64,000 nt of DNA from Pseudomonas sp. CROZ-RG-20F-R04-15 (GCF_022662375.1 NZ_JAKNQL010000011.1:1-64000), one strand, 5' to 3'. Positions 17,086 to 26,666 are shown, numbered from the stretch's first letter. Translations and numbers: made by a program. The notes: generated from the letters alone by a model not told the origin.

Positions 17086-18801
17086 ATGACGTCCGATAAC
17101 CCACCGTTGCGCCACGCTGCCCGTCATTTGCTGCAATCCCCGTCGCTGGTCGAACGCTGGGCGATCCCCGGGCTGATTCTGGCGTTTGTGCTGTTTTATC
17201 TATTGCCGCTGATGACCCACGGGCTGTGGATCCCCGATGAAACCCGTTATGGCCAGATCAGCCAGGAAATGCTCCTGAGCGGCAACTGGGTCGCGCCGCA
17301 TTTCATGGGTATTCGCTACTTCGAGAAACCAATCGCTGGCTACTGGATGATCGCCATCGGCCAGGCGATTTTCGGCGACAACCTGTTCGGTGTGCGCATC
17401 GCTTCGGCCGTCAGCACGGGGGTCAGCGTCTGGCTCGCCTATCTGTTGGCGCGCAGGCTCTGGAACAACCCGCGCATCAGCGCTGCCTGTGCCTTGCTCT
17501 ACATGAGTTTTGGTCTGATCGCCGGCCAGGCCGGTTACGCCAACCTCGATCCGCAGTTCACTTTGTGGGTCAACCTCAGTCTGGTCGCGGTGTGGTTTGC
17601 CATCGACAGCACTACCGCAAAGGCGCGCCTTGGCAGTTGGGCATTGCTCGGCGCTGCTTGCGGCATGGGCCTGATGACCAAGGGCTTTCTGGCCCTGCTG
17701 CTGCCGGTGCTGATCGCCCTGCCCTACATGATCTGGCAGCGCCGCTTCGGCGAACTGCTGCGCTACGGTCTGGTGGCGGTGCTGGTCGCTGCGCTGATCA
17801 GTGTGCCGTGGGCATTGGCCGTACACGTTCGTGAACCGGACTTCTGGCGGTTCTTCTTCTGGCATGAACACATTCGCCGTTTCGCTGCGGGCGATGATGC
17901 CCAGCATGCGCGGCCATGGTGGTTCTACCTGCCGTTGCTATTTGCTGCGACATTGCCGTGGGCCGTGCTGTTGCCGTCGACGTTGATCCGCACATGGCGC
18001 GAAAAGCGCGAGGCAAAAACTGCGTTTCTGGCGCTGTGGTTTGTGTTGCCGCTGGCCTTCTTCAGTCTGAGCAGCGGCAAACTGCCGACCTACATCATGC
18101 CGTGCCTGTTGCCGCTGGCCTTGCTCATGGGCCACACCGTGGTGAAATGGCTGGAGCAGCGCCACACCAAGGCTTTGCGCCTCAACGGCGTGATCAATAC
18201 GGTTCTGGCCAGCGTTGCCCTGATTGCGCTGATCTATCTGCAGGCCACTAAAGAAGTCTACGAACACACCGAGATGTTCAGCCTGTCGCTGGTGTTTATC
18301 GTGCTGATCGGCTGGATCATCGCCAACGCTCTGCAAATCATGCGACCGCTGACGATGTGGGCCATGCCGGCGCTCGGCATTGGCCTGTTGGTTGCCTTGC
18401 TGCCCGCCGCCATGCCGGCAACGATCGTCGACAGCAAGATGCCCGACCAGTTTATTGCCGAGCATCAACAGGCCTTGAGCGAAACCTCGTCGTTGTTGAG
18501 TAACGATCTGGGCGCCGCGTCGGCCTTGGCGTGGCGTCTGAAGCGGCCGCAAGTGGATCTGTTCAATACCGTCGGTGAACTGAAATACGGCCTCGACGAT
18601 CCGGCCATGGCTGCCCGCAAGGTCGGTCTGGACGATGTCGGTCAGTGGATGACTGACGCGCGCAAAAAAGGCTCGGTGGCGGTGGTGATGCGCGTCAACA
18701 GCACGCAGGAAGCCCAGGAAATCGAATTGTTGCCGGCCGACGGTACGCATTACCAGCGTGGCAACCTGCAGATCTACATCTTTGCCAAGCGCCAGCCATG
18801 A
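17086..18801 (+). CDS. arnT: ArnT, aminoarabinose transferase to lipid A (first copy)
   Basis: This 571-residue GT-C (GT83/PMT-like) enzyme of the inner membrane moves L-Ara4N from undecaprenyl phosphate to lipid A on the periplasmic side. It has about 12 hydrophobic helices. The first periplasmic loop has WIPDETRYGQI with the conserved Asp-Glu, followed by EKPIAGYWMIAIGQ. FFFWHEHIRRFA and LSSGKLPTYIMPCLLPLA are conserved, and there is a soluble C-terminal domain (SNDLGAASALAWRLK). It is collinear with the second ArnT at 30557 but has a 20-residue N-terminal extension. It lies in an operon with the phosphatase and the next GT-C gene (ATGA overlap). It may have a different acceptor site or different regulation from the second copy. 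Confidence 0.9.
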   Translation: MTSDNPPLRHAARHLLQSPSLVERWAIPGLILAFVLFYLLPLMTHGLWIPDETRYGQISQEMLLSGNWVAPHFMGIRYFEKPIAGYWMIAIGQAIFGDNLFGVRIASAVSTGVSVWLAYLLARRLWNNPRISAACALLYMSFGLIAGQAGYANLDPQFTLWVNLSLVAVWFAIDSTTAKARLGSWALLGAACGMGLMTKGFLALLLPVLIALPYMIWQRRFGELLRYGLVAVLVAALISVPWALAVHVREPDFWRFFFWHEHIRRFAAGDDAQHARPWWFYLPLLFAATLPWAVLLPSTLIRTWREKREAKTAFLALWFVLPLAFFSLSSGKLPTYIMPCLLPLALLMGHTVVKWLEQRHTKALRLNGVINTVLASVALIALIYLQATKEVYEHTEMFSLSLVFIVLIGWIIANALQIMRPLTMWAMPALGIGLLVALLPAAMPATIVDSKMPDQFIAEHQQALSETSSLLSNDLGAASALAWRLKRPQVDLFNTVGELKYGLDDPAMAARKVGLDDVGQWMTDARKKGSVAVVMRVNSTQEAQEIELLPADGTHYQRGNLQIYIFAKRQP

Positions 18802-20315
18802 CCGCCACGGCCCAAGAACGCAGGGCGTTATGGATTCTGCTGTCCGCGACTGCCCTGATGCTGCTGCTCGGGCTGGGCAGTCGCGAACTGTGGGGCGCGG
18901 AAACCCGTTGGGCCAATATCGCCTTGCAGATGCTGCAGAGCGGTAACTACTTCGACCCCTATCTCAAGGGCGATCCGTACTACGACAAACCACTGCTGTC
19001 GTATTGGCTGATCACGGCTTCGTCCTGGCTGACTGGCGGGCTGGGGCCGTGGTCACTGCGTTTGTCCTCGGTGATTTCAGCGTGGCTCAGCGTGTGGCTG
19101 GTGTATTTGCTGGGCGAGCAGCTGTTCCGCAAGGGCACCGGCTTGATTTCCGGATGGATGCTGGCGACGACGTTCTATTTTGTCTTCTGGGCGCGGGTCG
19201 CCACGGCCGACATTCTCACGGTCTGCGGGGTCCTGGCGGCGGTCTGGTGGTACTGGCGCGGGCCGGATGACACTCGGCTGGGGCGTTACGTGGTGTTTTT
19301 CGCCCTGCTGTCGCTGACGTCGCTGTTCAAGGGACTGATCGGTTTCATTCTGCCGGGGCTGGTGTTGCTGCCGCATCTGCTGCAAGGCCAGCGCTGGAAA
19401 CGCCATCTCAATCGGCGTTTGTTCGCCGCATTGCTGATCGCCGGGGCGTTCTACATGACGCCGTTCCTGCTCTCACATGTCTATGGATCGCCTGACTATC
19501 GGCAAAGCGGCCTGGATCTGGTGTTGCGAGAAAACGTCGTGCGGTTTTTCCAGCCGTTCGACAACATCGGGCCGATTTACACCTATTTGTTGTACCTGCC
19601 GGTCTACACCCTGCCATGGGCGCCGTGCTGGCTCATTGCGTTGTGGGTGGCGCTGCGAAACTGGCGAAACATCGAACCAGACACCCGCTGGCTGATTCAG
19701 GGGCTAGGTCTGTTGCTGCTGTTTTTCACCGCCAGCGGCAGTCGGCGCAGCTATTACGTGTTGCCACTGGTGCCCTTCGCGCAACTGCTCGGTGCGTGGT
19801 GGATCACCCGGCGCATGGCGGCGCGCAATCTCGAAGGGCGAGGCTTGAAAATCGGTTTTGCGATCGCTACGACCTTGATGGCCGGTGTGCTCGGCATACT
19901 GTATCCATGGACCAATAGCGGTGGCGGCGTGATCCGTTTCGGCGAAACCGTGCGCGAGCAGGCCAGCCAACAGGCACCACTGAATCAGTGGCGTATGGTC
20001 ATGATCGAGGTCGACAACAAAGTGCCGATGTACCTGCAAACCGGCGGCGCGCCCTTCTACTATGTGGCAGAAACCGCAGACTTCCCCCGTGCGGGCGACA
20101 GCGCGGCGATGTGGGCCTGGCTAGAGCGCAGCAGCGGCCAGCACTGGGACCCGCAACGCACCATCATCGTTGCGCAATATCGAAGCGGCGATCCGCTGCC
20201 GCTCGACTACCTCAGCGCCGACCACCGAACCATCACTACCACGCCGACTCGCGGTGAACAGGTGTTCCACGGCCGCCAGGACCAGAGCGTCGCCTACCTG
20301 CCCAATCCCTCCTGA
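18798..20315 (+). CDS. GT39/PMT-type membrane glycosyltransferase
   Basis: This 505-residue GT-C protein has many membrane helices. The first-loop motif is GAETRWANIALQML, followed by YYDKPLLSYWLI, in the position of the DETRY/EKPIAGYW motifs of ArnT. Sequence outside those motifs is divergent from ArnT, so the sugar and acceptor are probably different. LPS or lipid A decoration is plausible from the operon with ais-like and arnT genes. It overlaps arnT by 4 bp. It ends with a soluble periplasmic segment of about 110 residues. Confidence 0.82.
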   Translation: MTATAQERRALWILLSATALMLLLGLGSRELWGAETRWANIALQMLQSGNYFDPYLKGDPYYDKPLLSYWLITASSWLTGGLGPWSLRLSSVISAWLSVWLVYLLGEQLFRKGTGLISGWMLATTFYFVFWARVATADILTVCGVLAAVWWYWRGPDDTRLGRYVVFFALLSLTSLFKGLIGFILPGLVLLPHLLQGQRWKRHLNRRLFAALLIAGAFYMTPFLLSHVYGSPDYRQSGLDLVLRENVVRFFQPFDNIGPIYTYLLYLPVYTLPWAPCWLIALWVALRNWRNIEPDTRWLIQGLGLLLLFFTASGSRRSYYVLPLVPFAQLLGAWWITRRMAARNLEGRGLKIGFAIATTLMAGVLGILYPWTNSGGGVIRFGETVREQASQQAPLNQWRMVMIEVDNKVPMYLQTGGAPFYYVAETADFPRAGDSAAMWAWLERSSGQHWDPQRTIIVAQYRSGDPLPLDYLSADHRTITTTPTRGEQVFHGRQDQSVAYLPNPS

Positions 20316-20451
20316 ACACCTGACGTGAAATGACGCACGGCAATCGTGCGTCGTCGAGTCGCTGCTAATCTGAATGGCAATGACATGTATTAACGGTTTG
20401 TTTGACGTTTTTTTCTCATTTGCCTCTCTACATTGCCTGCGGCTGAATATC

Positions 20452-20470
20452 TGCAAATCATTCGCATTGA
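20452..20470 (+). promoter_or_regulatory. Possible Fur box upstream of hitA
   Basis: TGCAAATCATTCGCATTGA has the GCAAAT...ATTCGCATT layout of Pseudomonas Fur sites, with several mismatches to the consensus. It lies 56 bp before the hitA start. I see nothing else in 20316-20525. Confidence 0.45.
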
Positions 20471-20525
20471 AGTCTGCCCGCGAATGCCTGCCCATAACGT
20501 CTAAAAAATCAGGAGCGTTGTCGTC

Positions 20526-21539
20526 ATGAATCCACAGGTTCCGTCCTTTCTGAAACGCGCATTGCTGGTCACTGCCCTGCTTGGCGCAGGCCCGGCCTTT
20601 GCGGCTGACGGTGTTGGTTTGCTGGTTTACAACGCCCAGCACGAAAGCCTGACCAAAGCCTGGGTGGCCGCATTCACCGAAGAGACGGGCATTCCGGTGA
20701 CGATCCGCAATGGCGATGACACTGAGATGGGCAACCAACTGGTGCAGGAAGGCGCGGCCTCGCCGGCCGATGTGTTCCTCACCGAAAACTCCCCGGCGAT
20801 GGTGCTGGTCGACAACGCCAAGCTGTTCGCCTCGATCGCGCCAGCCACGCTGGAACAAGTCGATGCGGCGTACCGCCCGGCTCACGGCCAGTGGATCGGC
20901 ATCGCCGCGCGCTCAACGGTGTTCGTCTACAACCCGGCAAAACTGGCTGAGAAAGACCTGCCGAAATCCCTGCTGGATCTGGCTAGACCGGAGTGGAAAG
21001 GTCGCTGGGCTGCCTCGCCGGCCGGCGCAGACTTCCAGGCCATCGTCGCTGCCGTGCTCGAGCAGAAAGGCGAAGCCGCCACACTGGACTGGCTCAAAGG
21101 CATGAAAACCAACGCCACCGTGTATCGCGGCAACAGCGCCGTGCTCAAAGCGGTCAACGCCGGGCAGATCGACAGCGGCGTGATCTATCACTATTACAGC
21201 TTCGTCGATCAGTCCAAGACCGGCGAAAACAGCAAAAACACCCAGCTCTATTATTTCAAACACCAGGATCCGGGCGCGTTTGTCAGCACCTCCGGCGCTG
21301 GCGTGCTGGCCTCCAGCAAACATCAGGAAGAGGCGCAGAAGTTCGTCAAATACATCACCAGCAAAGAAGGCCAGGAGATTCTGCACAGCGGCACCTCGTT
21401 TGAGTACGCGGTCGGCAAGGACGCACCGTCCAACCCGAAACTGACGCCGCTGAAAGATCTCGACGCACCCAAAGTCGATGCGTCGAAACTCGACAGCAAA
21501 AAAGCCGTCGAGCTGATGACCCAGGCGGGAATCCTGTAA
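20526..21539 (+). CDS. hitA: Ferric iron-binding periplasmic protein (HitA/FbpA)
   Basis: This 337-residue periplasmic iron-binding protein has a signal peptide cleaved after AFA (about residue 26), a mature start with LLVYNAQHESL, and the adjacent tyrosines of IYHYYSFVDQ. FbpA-type proteins use two neighbouring Tyr to hold Fe3+. It is the first gene of a hitABC operon, followed directly by the permease gene. It should capture Fe3+ delivered to the periplasm. Confidence 0.93.
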   Translation: MNPQVPSFLKRALLVTALLGAGPAFAADGVGLLVYNAQHESLTKAWVAAFTEETGIPVTIRNGDDTEMGNQLVQEGAASPADVFLTENSPAMVLVDNAKLFASIAPATLEQVDAAYRPAHGQWIGIAARSTVFVYNPAKLAEKDLPKSLLDLARPEWKGRWAASPAGADFQAIVAAVLEQKGEAATLDWLKGMKTNATVYRGNSAVLKAVNAGQIDSGVIYHYYSFVDQSKTGENSKNTQLYYFKHQDPGAFVSTSGAGVLASSKHQEEAQKFVKYITSKEGQEILHSGTSFEYAVGKDAPSNPKLTPLKDLDAPKVDASKLDSKKAVELMTQAGIL

Positions 21540-23138
21540 GTGCTCCCCGAAACCCTTCCTGCGCAGGTCGCTGCGGCCTCCTCCGCCAGCCTGAGGCTAA
21601 AACCCCGCGCCCTGACCGGGCGCGGTGGTTCTTGGGTGGTTGCACTGGCCGTCGGCGTTTCACTGTTGTCGTTGCTGCCGATCGCGTTTGTGCTCGGTGT
21701 GTCGTGGGCCACCGGTTGGGCGACCATCGAAGCGTTGGTGTTTCGCCCACGGGTGGCGGAACTGCTGATCAACACCGTGCTGCTGGTGTTGATCACCCTG
21801 CCGCTGTGCATTCTGCTCGGCACCGCACTGGCCTGGCTGACCGAGCGCACCAACCTGCCCGGTCGACGCCTGTGGTCATTGCTGGCCGTGGCGCCGCTGG
21901 CGGTGCCGGCGTTCGTGCATAGCTATGCGTGGGTCAGTCTGATTCCTTCGATTCACGGATTGCCGGCCGGGGTGCTGGTGTCGGTGATCGCTTATTTTCC
22001 GTTTCTGTACCTGCCGGTGGCGGCGACATTGCGTCGCCTCGACCCGGCGATTGAGGACGTTGCCGAATCCCTCGGCCTGAAACCGTGGGCGGTGTTTTTC
22101 CGGGTAGTGTTGCCACAGTTGCGTCTGGCCATTTGTGGCGGTGCGTTGCTGGTCGGCTTGCACCTGCTGGCCGAATACGGCCTCTACGCGATGATCCGGT
22201 TCGACACCTTCACCACGGCGATTTTCGATCAGTTCAAGTCAACCTTTAACGGCCCGGCGGCGAACATGCTGGCGGGCGTTCTGGCCTTGTGTTGTCTGGC
22301 GATGCTCACCGTCGAATCCGCCGCCAGAGGCAAGGCGCGCTACGCCCGCGTCGGTTCCGGCAGCGCTCGCGAGCAACGCACGGTGCGCTTGAATCGCGCC
22401 AGCGTATTCCTTGGCTTGAGCCTGCAAGTGCTGACCTGTGTGCTCGCGCTCGGCGTACCGTTGCTGACGTTGGGGCGCTGGCTGATTGCCGGTGGCGCCG
22501 AGGTCTGGGGCGGCGGCGAACTGTTGCCGGCGCTGCTGCAAACCCTGTCGTTCGGTGTGGCCGGCGCACTGTTGACCAGTCTGGCGGCGATTCCGATTGC
22601 CTGGCTGTCGATTCGTGCGCCGGGCAGGTTGCAGCGCTTGCTCGAAGGCTGCAACTACATCACCAGTTCGCTGCCGGGGATTGTCGTGGCGCTGGCCCTG
22701 GTCACCGTGACCATCCACTTCGCCCGGCCGATCTACCAGACCACCATCACCGTGTTGCTCGCCTACTTGCTGATGTTCCTGCCGCGCGCCTTGGTCAGCC
22801 TGCGCGCCGGGTTCGCCCAGGCGCCGGTCGAGCTGGAAAACATTGCGCAAAGTCTCGGCCGTTCACCGTTGCGCGCCTTGTGGCTGATCACTTTGCGCCT
22901 TGCCGCGCCGGGCGCTGCTGCCGGTGCCGCGTTGGTGTTTCTGGCGATCACCAATGAATTGACCGCGACCTTGCTGCTCGCGCCTAACGGCACCCGCACC
23001 CTGGCCACCGGTTTCTGGGCCATGACCAGCGAAATCGATTACGCCGCCGCCGCGCCTTATGCGCTGCTGATGGTGCTGTTATCGCTGCCGCTGACCGCCC
23101 TTCTCTATCACCAATCCAGGCGCACCGCTGGCCGATGA
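21540..23138 (+). CDS. hitB: Ferric iron ABC transporter permease (HitB/FbpB)
   Basis: This 532-residue membrane protein has two fused BPD_transp_1 halves, each with the EAA loop: EDVAESLGLKPWAVFFRVVLP in the first and ENIAQSLGRSPLRALWLITLR in the second. A two-in-one permease is normal for FbpB. The start GTG directly abuts the hitA stop (TAAGTG). It overlaps hitC by 4 bp. Confidence 0.92.
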   Translation: MLPETLPAQVAAASSASLRLKPRALTGRGGSWVVALAVGVSLLSLLPIAFVLGVSWATGWATIEALVFRPRVAELLINTVLLVLITLPLCILLGTALAWLTERTNLPGRRLWSLLAVAPLAVPAFVHSYAWVSLIPSIHGLPAGVLVSVIAYFPFLYLPVAATLRRLDPAIEDVAESLGLKPWAVFFRVVLPQLRLAICGGALLVGLHLLAEYGLYAMIRFDTFTTAIFDQFKSTFNGPAANMLAGVLALCCLAMLTVESAARGKARYARVGSGSAREQRTVRLNRASVFLGLSLQVLTCVLALGVPLLTLGRWLIAGGAEVWGGGELLPALLQTLSFGVAGALLTSLAAIPIAWLSIRAPGRLQRLLEGCNYITSSLPGIVVALALVTVTIHFARPIYQTTITVLLAYLLMFLPRALVSLRAGFAQAPVELENIAQSLGRSPLRALWLITLRLAAPGAAAGAALVFLAITNELTATLLLAPNGTRTLATGFWAMTSEIDYAAAAPYALLMVLLSLPLTALLYHQSRRTAGR

Positions 23139-24193
23139 ACGCACTTGAACTGATCTCTCTGAGCAAATCCTTTGGCGCGCAGAAAGCGCTGGATGACATC
23201 TGTCTGTCGGTGCCGACCGGCAGCCGTACGGTGATTGTCGGCCCGTCCGGCTCCGGCAAAACCACATTGCTGCGGATGATTGCCGGTTTCGAATTCCCCG
23301 ATGCCGGCAGCCTGACTCTCAACGGTCAGGTGCTGGTCGACAGCACTCATGCCGTGCCCGCTTACCAGCGGCAAATCGGTTATGTTCCCCAGGATGGCGC
23401 ACTGTTTCCGCACATGACGGTCGCCGCCAATATCGGCTTCGGTCTGGCGCTGACCGGCACCGCCAGAGAGGAACGGATCAAGGCATTGATGGACAGCGTT
23501 TCGCTGGACGCCAACATGGCCAACCGTTGGCCGCATGAACTGTCCGGCGGCCAGCAGCAACGGGTTTCCCTTGCCCGGGCGCTCGCCCAGCAACCACGAC
23601 TGATGCTCCTTGATGAGCCGTTCTCCGCCCTCGACACCGGCCTGCGCAGTGCCATGCGCAAAATGGTCGCGCGTTTGCTGGAGGACGCCGGCGTCACCAC
23701 GATTCTGGTGACCCACGATCAGGGCGAAGCGCTGTCATTTGCCGATCAGTTGGCGGTGATGCGCGGCGGACGGCTGGTGCAGTCCGGGCATCCGATGGAT
23801 CTTTACCGATACCCGCACGACGAGCAGACCGCACACTTTCTCGGCGAAGCCGTGGTGATGCCGGCGCGGATCGACTCCGGTCTCGCCCACTGCGATCTCG
23901 GTCCGGTGCCGGTGAACAGCAACGGTTTTAGCGGCAACGCGCAGATCATGCTCAGGCCCGAGCAGTTGCAGTTGTCCGGTACGGTGATCGGTAACCAAGG
24001 CTGTCACGCCGTGGTGACCGAACGGGATTTCGCCGGCAACACCTGCACCCTCACAGTCGAACTGCGCTCGCCGATCAATCAGGATCCTGGCCGCTCGCTA
24101 TTGGTACGCAGCTCCGGCATGCACGCGCCGCCGGCCGGTAGCGACGTGCAGCTATCGGTACTCGGCGCTGCTCACATCTTCACGCTTTCCTGA
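23135..24193 (+). CDS. hitC: Ferric iron ABC transporter ATP-binding protein (HitC/FbpC)
   Basis: This 352-residue ATPase has Walker A GPSGSGKTT (about 36-44), Q-loop, signature LSGGQQQR, Walker B LMLLDEP and switch His in THDQ. A C-terminal TOBE-type domain of about 100 residues follows, as in FbpC. It powers the HitB permease. It is the last gene of the operon. Its stop abuts the convergent recombinase gene. Confidence 0.93.
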   Translation: MNALELISLSKSFGAQKALDDICLSVPTGSRTVIVGPSGSGKTTLLRMIAGFEFPDAGSLTLNGQVLVDSTHAVPAYQRQIGYVPQDGALFPHMTVAANIGFGLALTGTAREERIKALMDSVSLDANMANRWPHELSGGQQQRVSLARALAQQPRLMLLDEPFSALDTGLRSAMRKMVARLLEDAGVTTILVTHDQGEALSFADQLAVMRGGRLVQSGHPMDLYRYPHDEQTAHFLGEAVVMPARIDSGLAHCDLGPVPVNSNGFSGNAQIMLRPEQLQLSGTVIGNQGCHAVVTERDFAGNTCTLTVELRSPINQDPGRSLLVRSSGMHAPPAGSDVQLSVLGAAHIFTLS

Positions 24194-25225
24194 TCACAGA
24201 TCGAAGCGATCCACCGCCCGCCGCCGCTCGTTGTCATCACGGACATCGTAGTTGGCGGTGGTCTGGATGTTGCTGTGGTGCGCGAGCTTCTGGGCGATCG
24301 ACAGATCATGTTCTTCGATGACCCGTGTGATAAACGAACGGCGGAAATCGTGGGGCATGATCTTCACCCCGACTTGCGTGCCACGCTGACGGGCAATGTA
24401 GTAGATCGCGTGTTTGGTGATGCGCTCGCGGGTGATATGGCTGCCGCGACGGATACGGTTGAACAGAAAGGCATCGTCACTCTCGCCTTCCTTGAGTTCT
24501 GAACGCCGCAGCTCCAGCCACGCATTGAGTTTGGCGAAGGCCCAGGCCGGCGCGTACTTGATCAGTTGCTTGTTGCCCTTGCCGGTGACGGTCAGGCTGC
24601 GCTCAGTGAAGTCGACCTGATTCAAGTCCAGATCCACCGACTCCGATTTACGCATGCCGGTGCCGTACAACAACGCAATCACCGCCGCATCGCGCAGGCC
24701 TTGCGGGCGTGGATCGGCGGCGCAAACTTCCATCAGTTCATGAATCAAAGTGCGCTTCAAGTTGCGCCCCTGCGACAACCGCGTACCGGCAATGGCTTTG
24801 ACCGAGCGCATTTTCAACAGATGATCCTGAGAAATCAGACTCATGCGCCACGCTTCATTCATCACCCCGCGCACGGCATTTACATAAAGCGAAGAAGTGT
24901 TCGGCGCATAGTTGTCTTCGCGCAAAGCGGCAACCAGGGCGACCACATCTTCAGGTTGTAATGCGTGCCAGGGAATTTCCTCGACATTCATGTCTTCAAA
25001 ACCGAGACGGTCGGCCGCGTCCTGCAAAACATAGCGCATGGTCAGCTGGCTGGAGGGGGCCAGGCGCGCCAGATACAGGGTCATCGGATTGGTTTGGCGG
25101 GTTTGCAACGGTACAACGGACAAGTCAGTCAAACGTAAAGGCCTTGAGTAAAAACAATTCAACACAGCAACTAACAACTGCAACATTCCCTCTATAAAGG
25201 GAACACTTCCGTAGGACTTTTCCAC
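24194..25225 (-). CDS. Tyrosine site-specific recombinase (phage integrase family)
   Basis: This 343-residue maximum reading frame has an N-terminal core-binding region and a C-terminal catalytic domain. The tyrosine-recombinase residues are visible: Arg in GTGMRKSE, HxxR in MPHDFRRSF, His in LAHHSNIQTT and the nucleophile in ANYDVR. The true start is unclear: ATG at 25225, 25186 or 25084, or a TTG near 25132 that follows AAGGCC. It stands alone between hitC and arnB; I see no excisionase, no tRNA and no flanking direct repeats. Such orphans can be relics of integrated elements or have housekeeping or inversion roles. Confidence 0.88.
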   Translation of the reverse strand: MEKSYGSVPFIEGMLQLLVAVLNCFYSRPLRLTDLSVVPLQTRQTNPMTLYLARLAPSSQLTMRYVLQDAADRLGFEDMNVEEIPWHALQPEDVVALVAALREDNYAPNTSSLYVNAVRGVMNEAWRMSLISQDHLLKMRSVKAIAGTRLSQGRNLKRTLIHELMEVCAADPRPQGLRDAAVIALLYGTGMRKSESVDLDLNQVDFTERSLTVTGKGNKQLIKYAPAWAFAKLNAWLELRRSELKEGESDDAFLFNRIRRGSHITRERITKHAIYYIARQRGTQVGVKIMPHDFRRSFITRVIEEHDLSIAQKLAHHSNIQTTANYDVRDDNERRRAVDRFDL

Positions 25226-25298
25226 TAAAAACGACGATAAACGGTAGAAGCCTGAACAGCGGCTGTATGAGCTCTAGATAAACGATTCGCCGACCGGG

Positions 25299-25316
25299 TT
25301 TTCATGTTCCTTTCAC
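25299..25316 (+). promoter_or_regulatory. Candidate arn operon regulatory motif
   Basis: TTTTCATGTTCCTTTCAC contains TTTCA twice, 11 bp apart, with ATGTTC between, closely resembling 16205-16223 before the ais-arnT operon. It lies about 200 bp before arnB. Gap 25226-25517 also holds an AT-rich promoter-like stretch (25421-25460). No gene is seen in it. Confidence 0.4.
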
Positions 25317-25517
25317 AAAAACGGGCATAACCTTAATTCCAACAGATCCCGTGTCGGCCCTGTCCAAACTGCCGCGCGAAGCCACAAAAGTCAACCGCAC
25401 ACCGACGGTATGTCATTTCAGCAACTTATTGATGCAAAGGTATTTTTTGCGTCTACGCTGAGATTGGATCCTATTGGGTGAGTTGGTTTTCTTCTGATCG
25501 TTTGTGATGAGGTGTTC

Positions 25518-26666
25518 ATGAGTCAGGCGTTTCTCCCCTTCTCCCGCCCAAGTATCGGCGATGAAGAAATTGCAGCCGTAGAACAAGTCTTGCGTTCCGG
25601 CTGGATCACCACCGGGCCGAAAAACCAGGCACTCGAAGAGCAATTCGCACAGTACGTTGGCTGCCGTCACGCGGTGGCACTGTCTTCAGCCACCGGCGGC
25701 ATGCACATCACTCTGCTGGCCTTGGGAATTGGCCCCGGCGACGAAGTCATCACCCCGTCGCAGACTTGGGTGTCGACCGCCAACATGATCTCGCTGCTCG
25801 GCGCCACACCGGTGTTCGTCGACGTCGACCGCGACACCCTGATGACCGACGCAGAGCGCATCGAAGCCGCCATCACCCCGCGCACCAAAGCGATCATCCC
25901 CGTGCATTACGCCGGCGCCGCGTTCGATCTCGATCCGCTGTATGCGTTGGCCGACAAGCACGGCATCGCTGTGATCGAAGACGCCGCCCACGCCGCCGGT
26001 ACTCGTTACAAGGGCCGCCACGTCGGTTCGCAAGGCACGGCGATTTTTTCTTTCCACGCGATCAAGAACATGACCTGTGCCGAAGGCGCGATGTTCGTCA
26101 CCGACAACGAAGCCTTGGCCAGCCGTGTGCGCATGCTCAAGTTCCACGGGCTCGGCGTTGACGCCTACGATCGCCTCACCGGTGGCCGCAAACCGCAGGC
26201 GCAAGTGATGGAGCCGGGGTTCAAATACAACCTCGCCGACATCAACGCTGCAATTGCCTTGGTGCAGCTTGAGCGTCTGGACGCAATCAACGCCCGTCGC
26301 ACCGAACTGGCTACCGCCTACCGGCAAAAACTCGAGGGCCTGCCGGTGCAACCACTGGCCGTACCGACTTACGCCCAGACACACGCCTGGCACCTGTTCA
26401 TCCTGCGCATCGACAGCGAGCGCTGCGGCATGGACCGCGAATCCTTCATGAAAGGCTTGCAGGACCAGGGCATCGGCACCGGTATCCATTTCATCGCCAC
26501 CCACCTGCACACCTGGTACCGCCAGCGTGACCCCGACCTGTACCTGCCCAACACCGAATGGAACTCGGCGCGGCTGTGCTCGATTCCGTTGTTCCCCGAC
26601 ATGAGCGATCAAGACCTTGATCGCGTGGTCGGCGCCATCGCCACTCTTATGGACAAACGCCCGTGA
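25518..26666 (+). CDS. arnB: UDP-Ara4O aminotransferase
   Basis: This 382-residue PLP enzyme of the DegT/DnrJ/EryC1 family converts UDP-4-keto-pentose to UDP-L-Ara4N using glutamate. The internal aldimine Lys is in SFHAIKNMTCAEG. It also shows GWITTGPKNQALEE, ALSSATGGMHI and IEDAAHAAGTRY. Length matches E. coli ArnB (379-385). The start ATG at 25518 follows GATGAGG; a GTG two codons earlier is less likely. It is the first gene of the arn operon and overlaps arnC by 4 bp. Confidence 0.95.
   Translation: MSQAFLPFSRPSIGDEEIAAVEQVLRSGWITTGPKNQALEEQFAQYVGCRHAVALSSATGGMHITLLALGIGPGDEVITPSQTWVSTANMISLLGATPVFVDVDRDTLMTDAERIEAAITPRTKAIIPVHYAGAAFDLDPLYALADKHGIAVIEDAAHAAGTRYKGRHVGSQGTAIFSFHAIKNMTCAEGAMFVTDNEALASRVRMLKFHGLGVDAYDRLTGGRKPQAQVMEPGFKYNLADINAAIALVQLERLDAINARRTELATAYRQKLEGLPVQPLAVPTYAQTHAWHLFILRIDSERCGMDRESFMKGLQDQGIGTGIHFIATHLHTWYRQRDPDLYLPNTEWNSARLCSIPLFPDMSDQDLDRVVGAIATLMDKRP

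Noticed and set aside
17938..18750. Long antisense frames inside arnT and other membrane-protein genes (also 4110-4715, 25686-26612, 38856-40820, 42586-43734, 43545-45632).
   Set aside because: Their composition is His/Gln/Arg-rich with no known fold, as expected for reverse frames of GC-rich genes. The opposite strand carries a clear family in each case.
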